Assembly: GCA_963522035.1 (NCBI GenBank)
Contig: CAUQYP010000002.1
Location: forward strand, 1-64,000
DNA from: Noviherbaspirillum_A sp963522035
GTDB taxonomy: Bacteria > Pseudomonadota > Gammaproteobacteria > Burkholderiales > Burkholderiaceae_D
DNA: 64,000 bases
Reading direction: 5' to 3'
The notes under the pieces were generated by a model, which was not told the origin of the DNA, did not search any database, and saw only the letters and a program-made list of their open reading frames with translations. How positions within the stretch are numbered: position 1 is the first letter of the stretch; every line of letters starts with the position of its first letter. The position numbers were made by a program, and so were the translations under genes. This document shows positions 51,692 through 60,193 of this stretch, in pieces.

Positions 51692-52324
51692 TCACTCATT
51701 CCCGCTCTTGGCTGCTTTGCGGCGCGAAGATGCAAAACCCAGCAGGCCCAGGCCCATCAGTGCGATGGTGGCTGGCTCGGGAACGGCGGCCGGAGGAGAG
51801 ATGATGCCCTTTGTCACATCGACATTCAGCACTGCTTTGTCGAAATAGAAATTGCCGGCTGTTGCTTCGACAAATACGTTGATCGCACCGTCTGCCCTGA
51901 AGTCGGTCAGTGCCTTGCTGTTGAAGGCCACGTCGCTGACGACACTACCTGACTGCGCATTGACCCAGTACGACACAGGAATAAAGCCATACAACAATTT
52001 GATATCCCAGTATCCAGGGATGTCTGAAATGCTGTTGCCGGTTCCAATTTGGGTAGACGCCGATCCGAGGGTGATCTTGTAGCTTTCGTTGTCGCCGGCG
52101 GCATTGTCACGCAGGAAAACCGAGAGCACGGCAGAGTTGATGGTATCGATTGCCTTGTTGAAGCCATCCAGGGTAAAGGTGAAATTGGTCGAAGCACTGC
52201 CGTTTTTTGAAAGTAGGACGTCCGGGACAGCGTTATAGGTAATGACTTCTGCATTCGCAACTGAACCAACGCTGAGAATTCCGGTGAAGGCTGCGGCGAG
52301 TAAAGCATTCTTAATGATGTTCAT
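51692..52324 (-). CDS. Exported PEP-CTERM protein
   Basis: A 210-residue protein with a signal peptide (1-25, ending ANA), a beta-rich, Asn/Ser/Thr-rich body and the C-terminal sorting signal VPEPATIALMGLGLLGFA followed by SSRRKAAK. Such proteins are processed by an exosortase and usually end up in the extracellular matrix. No exosortase is in the window, so the host must provide it, which fits a host from a lineage with PEP-CTERM/exosortase systems. Confidence 0.9.
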   Translation of the reverse strand: MNIIKNALLAAAFTGILSVGSVANAEVITYNAVPDVLLSKNGSASTNFTFTLDGFNKAIDTINSAVLSVFLRDNAAGDNESYKITLGSASTQIGTGNSISDIPGYWDIKLLYGFIPVSYWVNAQSGSVVSDVAFNSKALTDFRADGAINVFVEATAGNFYFDKAVLNVDVTKGIISPPAAVPEPATIALMGLGLLGFASSRRKAAKSGNE

Positions 52325-52623
52325 TGTGTTCCCCTGGTAAGTTTGCCTCAGTGTGAGACCTTGATTACTCTATAGCAATGTTTATGCCAGGAAACTATTA
52401 ATCTTTTCAAAACAGTTGCTTATGGGATACTTTGCAGGTTATGCATGAAGTCTGATTTAGCATTGTGTAAATATTTTCGACATGCAACCATGTTCGCAAC
52501 GAGGGCTATGCGCCGTAGCGCGGACGTATCGAGCAAATCGACTTCTCGGTGAAGCTTGCCCACTGTTGCCACCATAAGTGCTAAAGTAGAATACTTTCCT
52601 TCAATCAACTTTATCCGGGGCCA

Positions 52624-52971
52624 ATGGACATCATCAATTTGCTAGAGCGTGCGGGCTTTGAGACCGAGGTACGCGAGAAGTGGACGGCCGTCATCGACAG
52701 AAGGCCGGAGTTCAGGGTTCGATTCGGCTCGCCGAGGATTGGCAAGGTACAGAAGGACCGGTTCTACATTACGCCTGTGGCACTGCACAGTGCTGCCGAA
52801 ACCCTAATCACCGGCGCTGGGCATGAACTTCACCACTTGCCGTCAAGCGACAGCAATCGAAACGCGGTCTACCCTGGTTTCAGCATCGCTGGACGTAGCG
52901 AAGAGGAACTGGACAGGTTCGTTGCCGTCTTGCGCACGGTGGTCAACAGCCACCTCACCCAGACTGCCTGA
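52624..52971 (+). CDS. Hypothetical protein
   Basis: A 115-residue soluble protein from ATG 52624 (weak GGGG upstream). Contains FETEVREKWTAVIDRRPEFR and SEEELDRFVAVLRTVVNSHL. Unrecognised, with no partner gene. Confidence 0.55.
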   Translation: MDIINLLERAGFETEVREKWTAVIDRRPEFRVRFGSPRIGKVQKDRFYITPVALHSAAETLITGAGHELHHLPSSDSNRNAVYPGFSIAGRSEEELDRFVAVLRTVVNSHLTQTA

Positions 52972-53165
52972 TCGCCGCGTGCAGACCGCCACACTGACCG
53001 GACGAGCTGTGGCAACCCCTGTCTCGCTTTCCTAGCACGCCGTTACACCGGTAGCGTCCTGCGGAGAGTGGGAAGAGTTTTAACCGGCTCTACGCCGCTG
53101 GCAGCAAAAAGCAAAGTCCTCGGCTGCCATTTCACCGGGGGTTTCTTTTTTGCGGCATTCATTCA

Positions 53166-53396
53166 TCAATCGAACGGCAGCAGGAATTCCCGGTAAAACC
53201 GCTGCCCGTTAATCGGGTCAGCCTTCGAGATTTCTGCATGGACTTCCCGAATTAAAACGGGCGGCTGGGACAAATCACCCCAGCCGTCGAGAATTTTCTT
53301 GTTGGCGTGAAGATTGAACGGTGCCCACTCGCGCGCCAGGCGCTTTGCCTGTTCCTTCACAAGATCGTTCGGCATAGGCATGAAATCGGTTCGCAT
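53166..53396 (-). CDS. Small hypothetical protein
   Basis: A 76-residue frame; the real start may be Met6 or Met8 (MPMPNDLVKEQ). Contains AKRLAREWAPFNLHANKKIL and ends FYREFLLPFD. Plausible codon use but no further support. Confidence 0.45.
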   Translation of the reverse strand: MRTDFMPMPNDLVKEQAKRLAREWAPFNLHANKKILDGWGDLSQPPVLIREVHAEISKADPINGQRFYREFLLPFD

Positions 53397-53509
53397 CTGA
53401 CTGCGAACGCATGCGCTGAAGTTGGGGAGCTATTGAAGATAGCAGAAATGCCTCGTCAAAAGAAAGGGGGCTGTTCTGGCAATACTAACTTCAGGCCCAG
53501 AGAACGCTC

Positions 53510-54025
53510 TTACAGCACCAGCGTAAGCACGACCATGGTGCCGATGCCGATCGTGAACAGCTGGCGCCGCTGGCCCTCATCGATCCGCAGGCCGCGCTTG
53601 GCCAGAAAGGCTTCCACGACGGTGAAGCCATCGAACGGGGGAAGGGGAATCAGGTTGATGGCCGCCAGCAGCAGTGATCCTTTGGCGGCGATGAGCGTCG
53701 CCCATGACGGCACGATCCAGTAGGCCAGCAGCAGAAATAGCCCGAGCAGGATGGATGCGATTGGACCGGCAGCCGCCGCAATCGCCCGATCACGAAGCGA
53801 GGCCTTGGCGTAGTCGTCGCTAACGGCCATGCCGATGAAGGGAAGCAAACGGATTTCTTCTTGTTTGGTAGAAAAAAGAAGGGGGCCGGTGCCGATGACA
53901 ATCTTGTCGACCCGCATCCCCAGCCGGCGCATGGTCCAGGCGTGACCATACTCATGGATCACCAGGAGAAAGGTGAGGATGAACCAGATCAGGCCAAAGC
54001 CCAACAGCAATTTCAGAATAGTCAC
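53510..54025 (-). CDS. M50-family site-2 protease-like membrane protein
   Basis: A 171-residue multi-span protein with the zinc-binding HEYGH at residues 24-28 in the first membrane helix and NLIPLPPFDG near residue 130 carrying the third ligand. Both motifs are intact, so intramembrane proteolysis is likely. It lacks the PDZ domain of RseP and is closer to minimal S2P proteins. The substrate is unknown and no sigma/anti-sigma pair lies nearby. Confidence 0.85.
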   Translation of the reverse strand: MTILKLLLGFGLIWFILTFLLVIHEYGHAWTMRRLGMRVDKIVIGTGPLLFSTKQEEIRLLPFIGMAVSDDYAKASLRDRAIAAAAGPIASILLGLFLLLAYWIVPSWATLIAAKGSLLLAAINLIPLPPFDGFTVVEAFLAKRGLRIDEGQRRQLFTIGIGTMVVLTLVL

Positions 54026-54211
54026 GTCGTTCCTTCAACCCTTTTCACTATGCCCAGCATTCTCACGCCGGCCGCGGCGAGCCATCTTCGTTTCACTCAA
54101 ACGTTGTGCGATTAGCAACATGTTATATGAGAAACAACTCTATTGCTCGAAATTAAAGGCCTTGTCAGCTTATTAGATTCGGCTCGGATCAAAAGGAAGC
54201 GGAATCGAGCC

Positions 54212-54254
54212 TTGCGGAAAATAACCCTGATACATATACTGGATAAAAATACAG
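54212..54254 (+). promoter_or_regulatory. SOS promoter of umuDC with LexA box
   Basis: TTGCGG (54212-54217), a 17-base spacer and TATACT (54235-54240). The LexA-type operator CTGGATAAAAATACAG (54239-54254, CTG-N10-CAG) overlaps the -10 box, so LexA binding would block transcription until DNA damage. Confidence 0.85.
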
Positions 54255-54270
54255 TTATTTCCAAGGTTCA

Positions 54271-54738
54271 ATGTTTACTCGCAACGTCGTCAACCTGGCC
54301 GAGATACATACCCTCGTCCCCGTCATCTGGCCCCTGAAATCCGCCGGCTCTTCAACCATTCCCGCCTTCAGGGTCAGATGTCCAGCCGGCTTCCCGTCGC
54401 CAGCTGCGGACTATTGTGAGAGTGCGCTCGACCTCCACGAATATCTCGTCAAACATCGCGCTGCCACATTCATTTTCGATGTTTGTGGTGACTCAATGAA
54501 AAATGCAGGGATTTTTGACGGCGACAAAATTGTGGTGGACCGGGCGGTCGAAGCAAAAAGCGGCGACATCATCGTCGCAATCCTAAATGGAGAGCACACC
54601 GTCAAGCGGGTTTGGATTACGCCCACAGGCATTGAACTAAGGCCCGAGAATCATCTTTACCAAACCATCCTGTTGAAAGAGGCTGAAGAACTAATTGTCT
54701 TCGGGGTGGTAGTCGGCGTGGTTCGCAAGCTGACATGA
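54271..54738 (+). CDS. umuD: UmuD-like translesion polymerase subunit
   Basis: A 155-residue S24-family protein. The self-cleavage site is Ala39-Gly40 in RCPAGFPSPAADY, the catalytic serine is Ser75 in CGDSM and the general base Lys112 in TVKRVW. RecA-stimulated cleavage yields UmuD', which joins UmuC as polymerase V. The gene overlaps umuC by four bases (ATGA) and is under a LexA box. Confidence 0.93.
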   Translation: MFTRNVVNLAEIHTLVPVIWPLKSAGSSTIPAFRVRCPAGFPSPAADYCESALDLHEYLVKHRAATFIFDVCGDSMKNAGIFDGDKIVVDRAVEAKSGDIIVAILNGEHTVKRVWITPTGIELRPENHLYQTILLKEAEELIVFGVVVGVVRKLT

Positions 54739-56045
54739 AGACGCATTTGGCGGCCGTACCCATGTACGCGCTGGTCGACTGTAATAACTATTACTGCAGC
54801 TGCGAAAGGATATTCAATCCGCGCCTTGAAGGACGACCACTTGTCGTTTTGTCAAATAACGACGGCTGCGCAGTGGCGCGCAGCCAGGAGGCGAAAGACT
54901 TAGGCGTGAAGATGGGGACGCCCTGGTTTCAATTGAAAGACCTGGTGCGTCATCATCGCCTGATCGGGCTTTCTAGCAACTACACCCTCTATGGCGATAT
55001 CAGTGCGCGGGTCGTGCAAGTCCTGAGCCAATTTACGCCGGATTATGAGATGTACAGCATCGATGAGAGCTTCCTAAGGGTCGACCGGATGCAGCTTTTG
55101 TGGCCCAGCTTTACGACGATGGGACATGCCATCAGGACGCGTGTGAGGCAATGGACCGGCATCCCGGTCTGTGTCGGACTCGCGCCCACGCGCACTCTCG
55201 CCAAATTAGCGAACCACATCGCAAAAAAGAATCCGCAGTTTGGTGGCGTCTTTGATCTGACCGCTTATCCCTCTGCCGACCTCGACAAACTTCTATCATC
55301 CATCGATGTCGGCGAGGTTTGGGGAGTGGGGCGGCGGATTGCAGAGAAGCTGCAGAACATGGGAATTCAGACGGTACAGGACTTACGCCGTGCTTCCCCG
55401 AAGATGATTCGATCCCATTTCTCGGTCGTCATGGAACGTACTGTCACAGAGCTGCAAGGCACGCCTTGCATGGATCTGGAAGAAGTGGCGCCTGCCAAGA
55501 AGCAGATCATCTCCTCCAAGAGTTTTGGCATGATGGTGGTGACCCGCGAAGAGTTAATGGAAGCCTTGGCGACCTATGTCACCCGCGCGGCCGAAAAGCT
55601 TCGCGCTCAAAACTCTGTGTGCGGCGTGCTACAAGTTTTCGTTCACACTAATCAGTTCCGTCCAGAAGACCCGCAGTACAGCAACGCCGTTACGATTCCG
55701 CTTCCCTATCCGACCTCGGACACGCGCAAGCTCGCCGCGGCGGCGGCCATGGGACTCAGGGCAATCTACAAAAATGGATTCATGTATAAAAAGTGCGGTG
55801 TGATGCTACTCGACCTCACGCCGGCTGGCGTAATTCAGCGGTCGCTCTTCGATGCGGTAGAAGAAAATTACCAGCATTCAGCCACCGTAATGGCTGCGCT
55901 CGATGGTATCAACAGTCGTTTCGGCCGCGATACCTTAAAGGTGGCTGCAGCAGGCATCGCAAAGCGATGGGTGGCACGGGCCGAAAACAAGACGCAGTGC
56001 TTTACAACCAGGTGGAGCGAACTGCCCAAGGCAATGGCGAACTAA
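54735..56045 (+). CDS. umuC: UmuC-like Y-family DNA polymerase
   Basis: A 436-residue Y-family polymerase. Catalytic residues lie in YALVDCNNYY (metal-binding Asp) and YSIDESFLRV (Asp-Glu pair); LAPTRTLAKLANHIAKK and the helix-hairpin-helix region VGEVWGVGRRIAEKL follow. The length fits UmuC. It bypasses lesions with low fidelity, so the element carries its own SOS mutator. The ATG overlaps the umuD stop. Confidence 0.95.
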   Translation: MKTHLAAVPMYALVDCNNYYCSCERIFNPRLEGRPLVVLSNNDGCAVARSQEAKDLGVKMGTPWFQLKDLVRHHRLIGLSSNYTLYGDISARVVQVLSQFTPDYEMYSIDESFLRVDRMQLLWPSFTTMGHAIRTRVRQWTGIPVCVGLAPTRTLAKLANHIAKKNPQFGGVFDLTAYPSADLDKLLSSIDVGEVWGVGRRIAEKLQNMGIQTVQDLRRASPKMIRSHFSVVMERTVTELQGTPCMDLEEVAPAKKQIISSKSFGMMVVTREELMEALATYVTRAAEKLRAQNSVCGVLQVFVHTNQFRPEDPQYSNAVTIPLPYPTSDTRKLAAAAAMGLRAIYKNGFMYKKCGVMLLDLTPAGVIQRSLFDAVEENYQHSATVMAALDGINSRFGRDTLKVAAAGIAKRWVARAENKTQCFTTRWSELPKAMAN

Positions 56046-56302
56046 CGAGATGACGCGGCACAACCAGAATGGGAAAACAACATAGTTGGTATTGATATAA
56101 GCCTCATTGAATATAGTTACTTGTAACGGGCGGCATATTGCGAATATAATTCGTCAACGGAGAGGTAATCCGAGAAATCGTGCGGCATAAGGGCACTGCA
56201 CACCTATAGGTGCGGGCGTGAAAGCGGCGTGGTTTCCTGGATTATCTCCTCTCAGTAGTAACCGGTTTTACCTTGCATGTCGGTTCGCCGACAATAATTC
56301 TT
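56046..56302. other. Gene-free stretch after umuC
   Basis: About 260 bases without a gene; nothing further seen apart from an AT-rich segment near 56080-56150. Confidence 0.35.
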
Positions 56303-56335
56303 CCCGCTACAGGCAACTGTCGGCGGGTTTTTTTT
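56303..56335 (+). terminator. Intrinsic terminator
   Basis: CCCGC-t-ACAG-gcaa-CTGT-cg-GCGGG, then eight T. Confidence 0.83.
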
Positions 56336-56371
56336 AGCTAGGCGTATGCCGGTCACGTTTTTATGGCTCGC

Positions 56372-56385
56372 TGTGCGCCATCTCC
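56372..56385 (+). promoter_or_regulatory. TGT-N4-CAT leader element
   Basis: TGT GCGC CATCTCC, 43 bases before the ATG at 56415. Confidence 0.5.
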
Positions 56386-56414
56386 TGGCACCACACAACC
56401 ACTAGGAGATCGCA

Positions 56415-57371
56415 ATGACTAACGATAATTTGCAGGACAACGATATGCAGAACCTCGAACTCGACTTCAACCGTGCATTCGTCAAGGGCAACCTGAAAAG
56501 CGGCATGAAGGCCATCGGCGCCAGCTCAAGCGACTTGTGGATGATCGACCCCGCATCGGTAAAAATCATCGAGGGCTATAACGTTCGTGTCCACGATGAC
56601 GTCTGGGAGGAACGTGTCCAGGCGCTGATGCAGTCGATGATGGATGAGGGCTACAAGAAGGATTGTCCGATTTCCGTGATCGTCGTTCGAGAGGGCGATG
56701 AGAACGTCATCTACCTCAAGCGTGGGCATACCAGGCTTGAGGCTGTGCAGCGAGCCATCAAGCTCGGCGCACCCATTACGGCGATCTCGGCCGTGGCAAC
56801 CCAGACAGACATGTCGGAAGAGGACATGATTGCCGACCTGGTGCTGAGCAATAATGGTGAAAAACTCTCGCCCTATGAGACCGCCATTGTCTGCAAGCGA
56901 CTGGCGCGGTTTGTCGGTGACAGCAGCAAGATTGCCAGGAAGTTGGGGTTGTCCAAGCCCTATGTGGACGATCTGTTGCTGATGATCGACGGCCCGTTCG
57001 TTATCCGGGAATATGTTCGCAACCGAGTCATCACGGCGACCTTTGCAATCGAAATGTTAAAAAAGCATGGTGACAAGGCTGTTGAGGAGATCGAGGCCTC
57101 GATCGCTCGGGCCCGGGCAAGCAACAGCACGAAGGTCTCCGGCAAACATGCAGCTGGCGCAGTGTTGACGAAGGCGGTCAAGAAAGCTGCACCGCAAATG
57201 CGATTGGCCATCAACGAAGTCAAAGCCGATCCCGCCTACGCCCAGTTGTCGCAGGAGACACGGGCAAGAATCGACGCTGTCTTTCAATCGTTGAAGGATG
57301 CCGAAAGCGCCGAGGCATCATTGGCTACAACGCCGGATCTGGTTACACCTTCGACGAAGCAGGCGGCCTAG
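56415..57371 (+). CDS. ParB/Srx-fold protein of the IbrB type
   Basis: A 318-residue protein with a ParB-like N-terminal domain (about 45-150): YNVRVHDDVWEERVQALMQS and IYLKRGHTRLEAVQRA, then a helix-turn-helix (SSKIARKLGLSKPYVDDLLL). It differs from the PRTRC ParB in sequence and context. It is followed by a PAPS-reductase-family gene in the same direction. ParB plus PAPS-reductase pairs, such as IbrB/IbrA of E. coli, recur in phages and islands and are thought to modify or process nucleic acid. ParB-fold enzymes can hydrolyse NTPs or cut DNA; the activity here is unknown. Confidence 0.82.
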   Translation: MTNDNLQDNDMQNLELDFNRAFVKGNLKSGMKAIGASSSDLWMIDPASVKIIEGYNVRVHDDVWEERVQALMQSMMDEGYKKDCPISVIVVREGDENVIYLKRGHTRLEAVQRAIKLGAPITAISAVATQTDMSEEDMIADLVLSNNGEKLSPYETAIVCKRLARFVGDSSKIARKLGLSKPYVDDLLLMIDGPFVIREYVRNRVITATFAIEMLKKHGDKAVEEIEASIARARASNSTKVSGKHAAGAVLTKAVKKAAPQMRLAINEVKADPAYAQLSQETRARIDAVFQSLKDAESAEASLATTPDLVTPSTKQAA

Positions 57372-57393
57372 TTGCTGCAAATTCCATAACCCC

Positions 57394-57418
57394 AAGCCCG
57401 CTCTTGCAGCGGGCTTTT
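57394..57418 (+). terminator. Intrinsic terminator
   Basis: AAGCCCGCT-cttgc-AGCGGGCTT, then T-rich. Confidence 0.88.
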
Positions 57419-57447
57419 CTTTTTCCCTTTGGCTCTTTCCTGTTCGG

Positions 57448-57461
57448 TGTTTCGCATTTCC
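57448..57461 (+). promoter_or_regulatory. TGT-N4-CAT leader element
   Basis: TGT TTCG CATTTCC, 61 bases before the ATG at 57509. Confidence 0.55.
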
Positions 57462-57508
57462 ATGAGTCCGGCCTACCCATGAGGCCTTTTCTTTTAGGAG
57501 ATGTAGAG

Positions 57509-58495
57509 ATGGAACAAGTTGCCCTGTTTGTCACCAGCGATGCCTTCGATCCATTTGCGTTCGATAAGGTCATCATCGGATTTTCAGGCGGGAAGGACAG
57601 CATAGCCTGCGTGCTCCACTGTTTGGATCTTGGCATTCCCAAGGACCGCATCGAGTTGTGGCACCACGAAATCGATGATGGCGATACTGGCCAGTTGAAA
57701 ATGGATTGGCCCTGCACGCATGGCTATGTAAAAGCGTTTGCGAACGCACTGGGCCTTCCGCTGTACTTCAGCTGGAGAGAAGGTGGCTTTGCGCGTGAAC
57801 TCCTGCGGGAAAACGCATTGACCGCACCTACGCTGTTCGAGACGCCCCATGGCCTGATGAAGGCTGGCGGTATACGGGGAACACCTTCCACAAGGCGGAA
57901 ATTTCCTCAGCAGTCAGCAAACTTATCAACGAGATGGTGCAGTGCAGCTTTAGAAATTGACATATGTTCAATGGCCATTGCCAACCAGGCGCGTTTCAAC
58001 GGCAAGCGAACAATGCTTGTAACAGGCGAGCGTGCGGAGGAAAGCTCGGCCAGAGCGAAGTATCAAATTGCGGAGCCTCACAAGACCAGCAATGGGAAAC
58101 GTATGGTATGGCAATGGCGTCCAGTCCACCAATGGTCGGAAAAAGAGGTATGGGCACTTCTGGAGCGGCATCGCATCCGGGCGCATCCCGCTTACTTTCT
58201 CGGATGGTCGCGGTGCAGCTGCATGACCTGCATCTTCGGCTCGCCGTCCCAATGGGCAAGCGTGGCGCAGATTGCTCCGCGCAAGGTCATCCAGATCCGC
58301 CAGCATGAGAAGGACTTCGGCGTAACGCTACGGCGTGATGGTGACATCGACAAGGCGATCGTACGCGGCACGCCCTATGCGATGGATCAGGAGCATGTTC
58401 GGGTTGCGATGACCGAGGATTATGACCTGCCGATCTTCATGGAGAACTGGGTGCTGCCGTCTGGCGCCTTTGGTGAAGCTGCAGGGCCCACTTGA
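57509..58495 (+). CDS. PAPS-reductase-family protein of the IbrA type
   Basis: A 328-residue protein (ATG 57509). PP-loop SGGKDS lies at 26-31, followed by IELWHHEIDDGD; later TGERAEESSARAKY and the Cys pattern WSRCSCMTCIFGS, as in PAPS-reductase-like proteins that act on nucleic acid rather than sulfate. It forms a functional pair with the ParB-like gene upstream, though each has its own leader element and terminator. The chemistry would be ATP-dependent activation of a base or phosphate; this is inference. Confidence 0.85.
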   Translation: MEQVALFVTSDAFDPFAFDKVIIGFSGGKDSIACVLHCLDLGIPKDRIELWHHEIDDGDTGQLKMDWPCTHGYVKAFANALGLPLYFSWREGGFARELLRENALTAPTLFETPHGLMKAGGIRGTPSTRRKFPQQSANLSTRWCSAALEIDICSMAIANQARFNGKRTMLVTGERAEESSARAKYQIAEPHKTSNGKRMVWQWRPVHQWSEKEVWALLERHRIRAHPAYFLGWSRCSCMTCIFGSPSQWASVAQIAPRKVIQIRQHEKDFGVTLRRDGDIDKAIVRGTPYAMDQEHVRVAMTEDYDLPIFMENWVLPSGAFGEAAGPT

Positions 58496-58517
58496 CTGCT
58501 TCACATAACAATCACCC

Positions 58518-58546
58518 ACCCGCGCCCCTTGGCGCGGGTTTTTTTT
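58518..58546 (+). terminator. Intrinsic terminator
   Basis: ACCCGCGCC-cctt-GGCGCGGGT, then eight T. Confidence 0.9.
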
Positions 58547-58724
58547 GGGGAAAGCCACTCGATATTTCGGGTTTTTCCGACAGACCGCCGGTGGTCACAC
58601 GGAGAAAATCGACCCAGAGCGGGCATTTACATCGGCTCAAGGAATGCTTACTTCCTCAAATAAGTAAGGCTATTCAGATTTACTTACGCCCATGAATAGC
58701 AGCATTGTGAGGCACCCTAGAAAT

Positions 58725-59054
58725 TTATGCTTCCTTAAACATCTCCTTTTCAGTTTTAGTTTTTACATCATCGTATATTTTCTTTCGATAATTTGCATCC
58801 AATAGATTATTAGATGGATCCATCTTCTGAATTTCAGTAAGTGCTTTGTCTTTCAGGGCCGCCTGTGCAGCTAGGGCACCAGATTTGTCTACGACAATTA
58901 GACGCAACTCGTCCAACTCCTTTTGCAATTTTTCAGCGTGGGCTTTCCACTGGTTAATCGCATTATTATGGTGCCCAATGCGTGCAGCCAATTCATCTGC
59001 GTCGGCTTCAGCTTCCGTGCTCCACATCCCGTGTGTTTTTTCCATCAAATTCAT
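58725..59054 (-). CDS. Member 2 of the three-copy coiled-coil family, without membrane anchor
   Basis: A 109-residue protein (ATG 59054 after AAAGGAAAG). It shares the core of the genes at 42114 and 62519: STEAEADADELAARIG, NQWKAHAEKLQKEL and MDPSNNLLDANYRKKIYD. It ends there and lacks the basic linker and transmembrane tail of the other two, so it would be soluble. It may act as a regulator or truncated partner. AT-rich codon use like its relatives. Confidence 0.7.
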   Translation of the reverse strand: MNLMEKTHGMWSTEAEADADELAARIGHHNNAINQWKAHAEKLQKELDELRLIVVDKSGALAAQAALKDKALTEIQKMDPSNNLLDANYRKKIYDDVKTKTEKEMFKEA

Positions 59055-59291
59055 TTACTTTCCTTTAGTATTCGCTTACCGCTATCTTCTCATTTTTGTA
59101 ACAAGACTAATGGAAGCCTGATCGATTTTTCCTCAGCCTACAAGTAGGTGCCCACGGGAAATGGTCTATCGAACGGCCGATTTTGGCCGAACTCGGACTT
59201 TAACAATCATATCAATCCTCATCAAATGATACCCTCGCTCTGCCGAGTAATTTCTTAAGTTCCGGACTTACTCGTTTCCCTTCCTAATCGC

Positions 59292-59305
59292 TGTGCGTCA
59301 TCCCC
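59292..59305 (+). promoter_or_regulatory. TGT-N4-CAT leader element
   Basis: TGT GCGT CATCCCC, 67 bases before the ATG at 59359. Confidence 0.5.
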
Positions 59306-59358
59306 TCTCATCAGGGGAACAAGTCTCCTGTTTTCTCAACACAATAAGGAGCAATGCA

Positions 59359-59595
59359 ATGCAACGGGAAGCTGAAAATCTGGAGTTGTTCATCAAGGTC
59401 GCCGCCGACTCGATCGCGGAATTGCGCAAGGTCGATGTCATGCGCGTGCTCGGATCGAATTCGATGCGCAAACGACCGCTGGCAAATTACATCTGCCAGC
59501 ACCGGCCGGATCTCGCACAAGAGGTCAGGGAAGTCATGGAAGAGGAGTTCGGGATTTTGGACTGGCGTGCTTCTGAAGCGTCAACGCCTGCCTAG
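59359..59595 (+). CDS. Small hypothetical protein
   Basis: A 78-residue protein. ATG 59359 follows AAGGAGC (59346-59352) better than upstream starts. Helical, with ADSIAELRKVDVMRVLGSNS and RPLANYICQHRPDLAQEV. Function unknown. It may share a transcript with the gene at 59717, since no clear terminator separates them. Confidence 0.62.
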   Translation: MQREAENLELFIKVAADSIAELRKVDVMRVLGSNSMRKRPLANYICQHRPDLAQEVREVMEEEFGILDWRASEASTPA

Positions 59596-59716
59596 CCCGG
59601 CGTCGTCCTTACGGAGAGGTCCTTGCGGGGCCGCGGCAGCGACTGAAGCTATTCGGCCGCTTCCGTTTCCCTGAAAGTCATTACACCGTATTCGATTAAC
59701 CTCTCAGGAGATTCTC

Positions 59717-60067
59717 ATGTCAACAGCAGTTTTCAAACCTCAGTTCGTGTCCAACTATCAGGGCGCATCCGACTATCGCTGGGCAGGATTGCGAGGCCGG
59801 ATCACCTGGCGCGGGCTCAACCGGGAACACCAGGCGTTCTACCGCAGCCCTGATGATCCCCGGCTGCTCGGGACTGTCGTCAACGGTGCCGAACCAGTAT
59901 CAGCGGAAATACTCGCTTTCTTTCAACGCAAGCAGGACGAGCTATTCGAGTTAATGCAGGATGCCGACAGGTTCTACCTGACTTCGCTGACAACAGCCAA
60001 GTGGTACCCGCATTTGGGGTGGGTACGGTGCGAACCAACGGCCAATAATTCTCCGGCCTTCTCATAG
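59717..60067 (+). CDS. Small hypothetical protein
   Basis: A 116-residue soluble protein from ATG 59717 after CAGGAG. Contains SDYRWAGLRGRITWRGLNRE and FFQRKQDELFELMQDADRFY. Its leader has TGA AAGT CATTACA, a weak variant of the common element. Function unknown. Confidence 0.62.
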   Translation: MSTAVFKPQFVSNYQGASDYRWAGLRGRITWRGLNREHQAFYRSPDDPRLLGTVVNGAEPVSAEILAFFQRKQDELFELMQDADRFYLTSLTTAKWYPHLGWVRCEPTANNSPAFS

Positions 60068-60083
60068 CATTCAATTCAACTAT

Positions 60084-60113
60084 ACGCCTCGGTCTTCCCT
60101 CCGAGGCGTTTTT
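60084..60113 (+). terminator. Intrinsic terminator
   Basis: ACGCCTCGG ... CCGAGGCGT, then TTTTTC. Confidence 0.88.
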
Positions 60114-60127
60114 CTTTTGTATTTTCA

Positions 60128-60141
60128 TGTGGCGCATTTGA
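60128..60141 (+). promoter_or_regulatory. TGT-N4-CAT leader element
   Basis: TGT GGCG CATTTGA, 66 bases before the ATG at 60194 and 15 after the terminator. Confidence 0.5.
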
Positions 60142-60193
60142 TTGGGCCAGGCCAACGCAAGGCTTGCGTTCATCAACCCAACAGGAGTCAACA

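Noticed and set aside
52420..52608. A 62-codon minus-strand gene
   Set aside because: No ribosome binding site and no supporting context.
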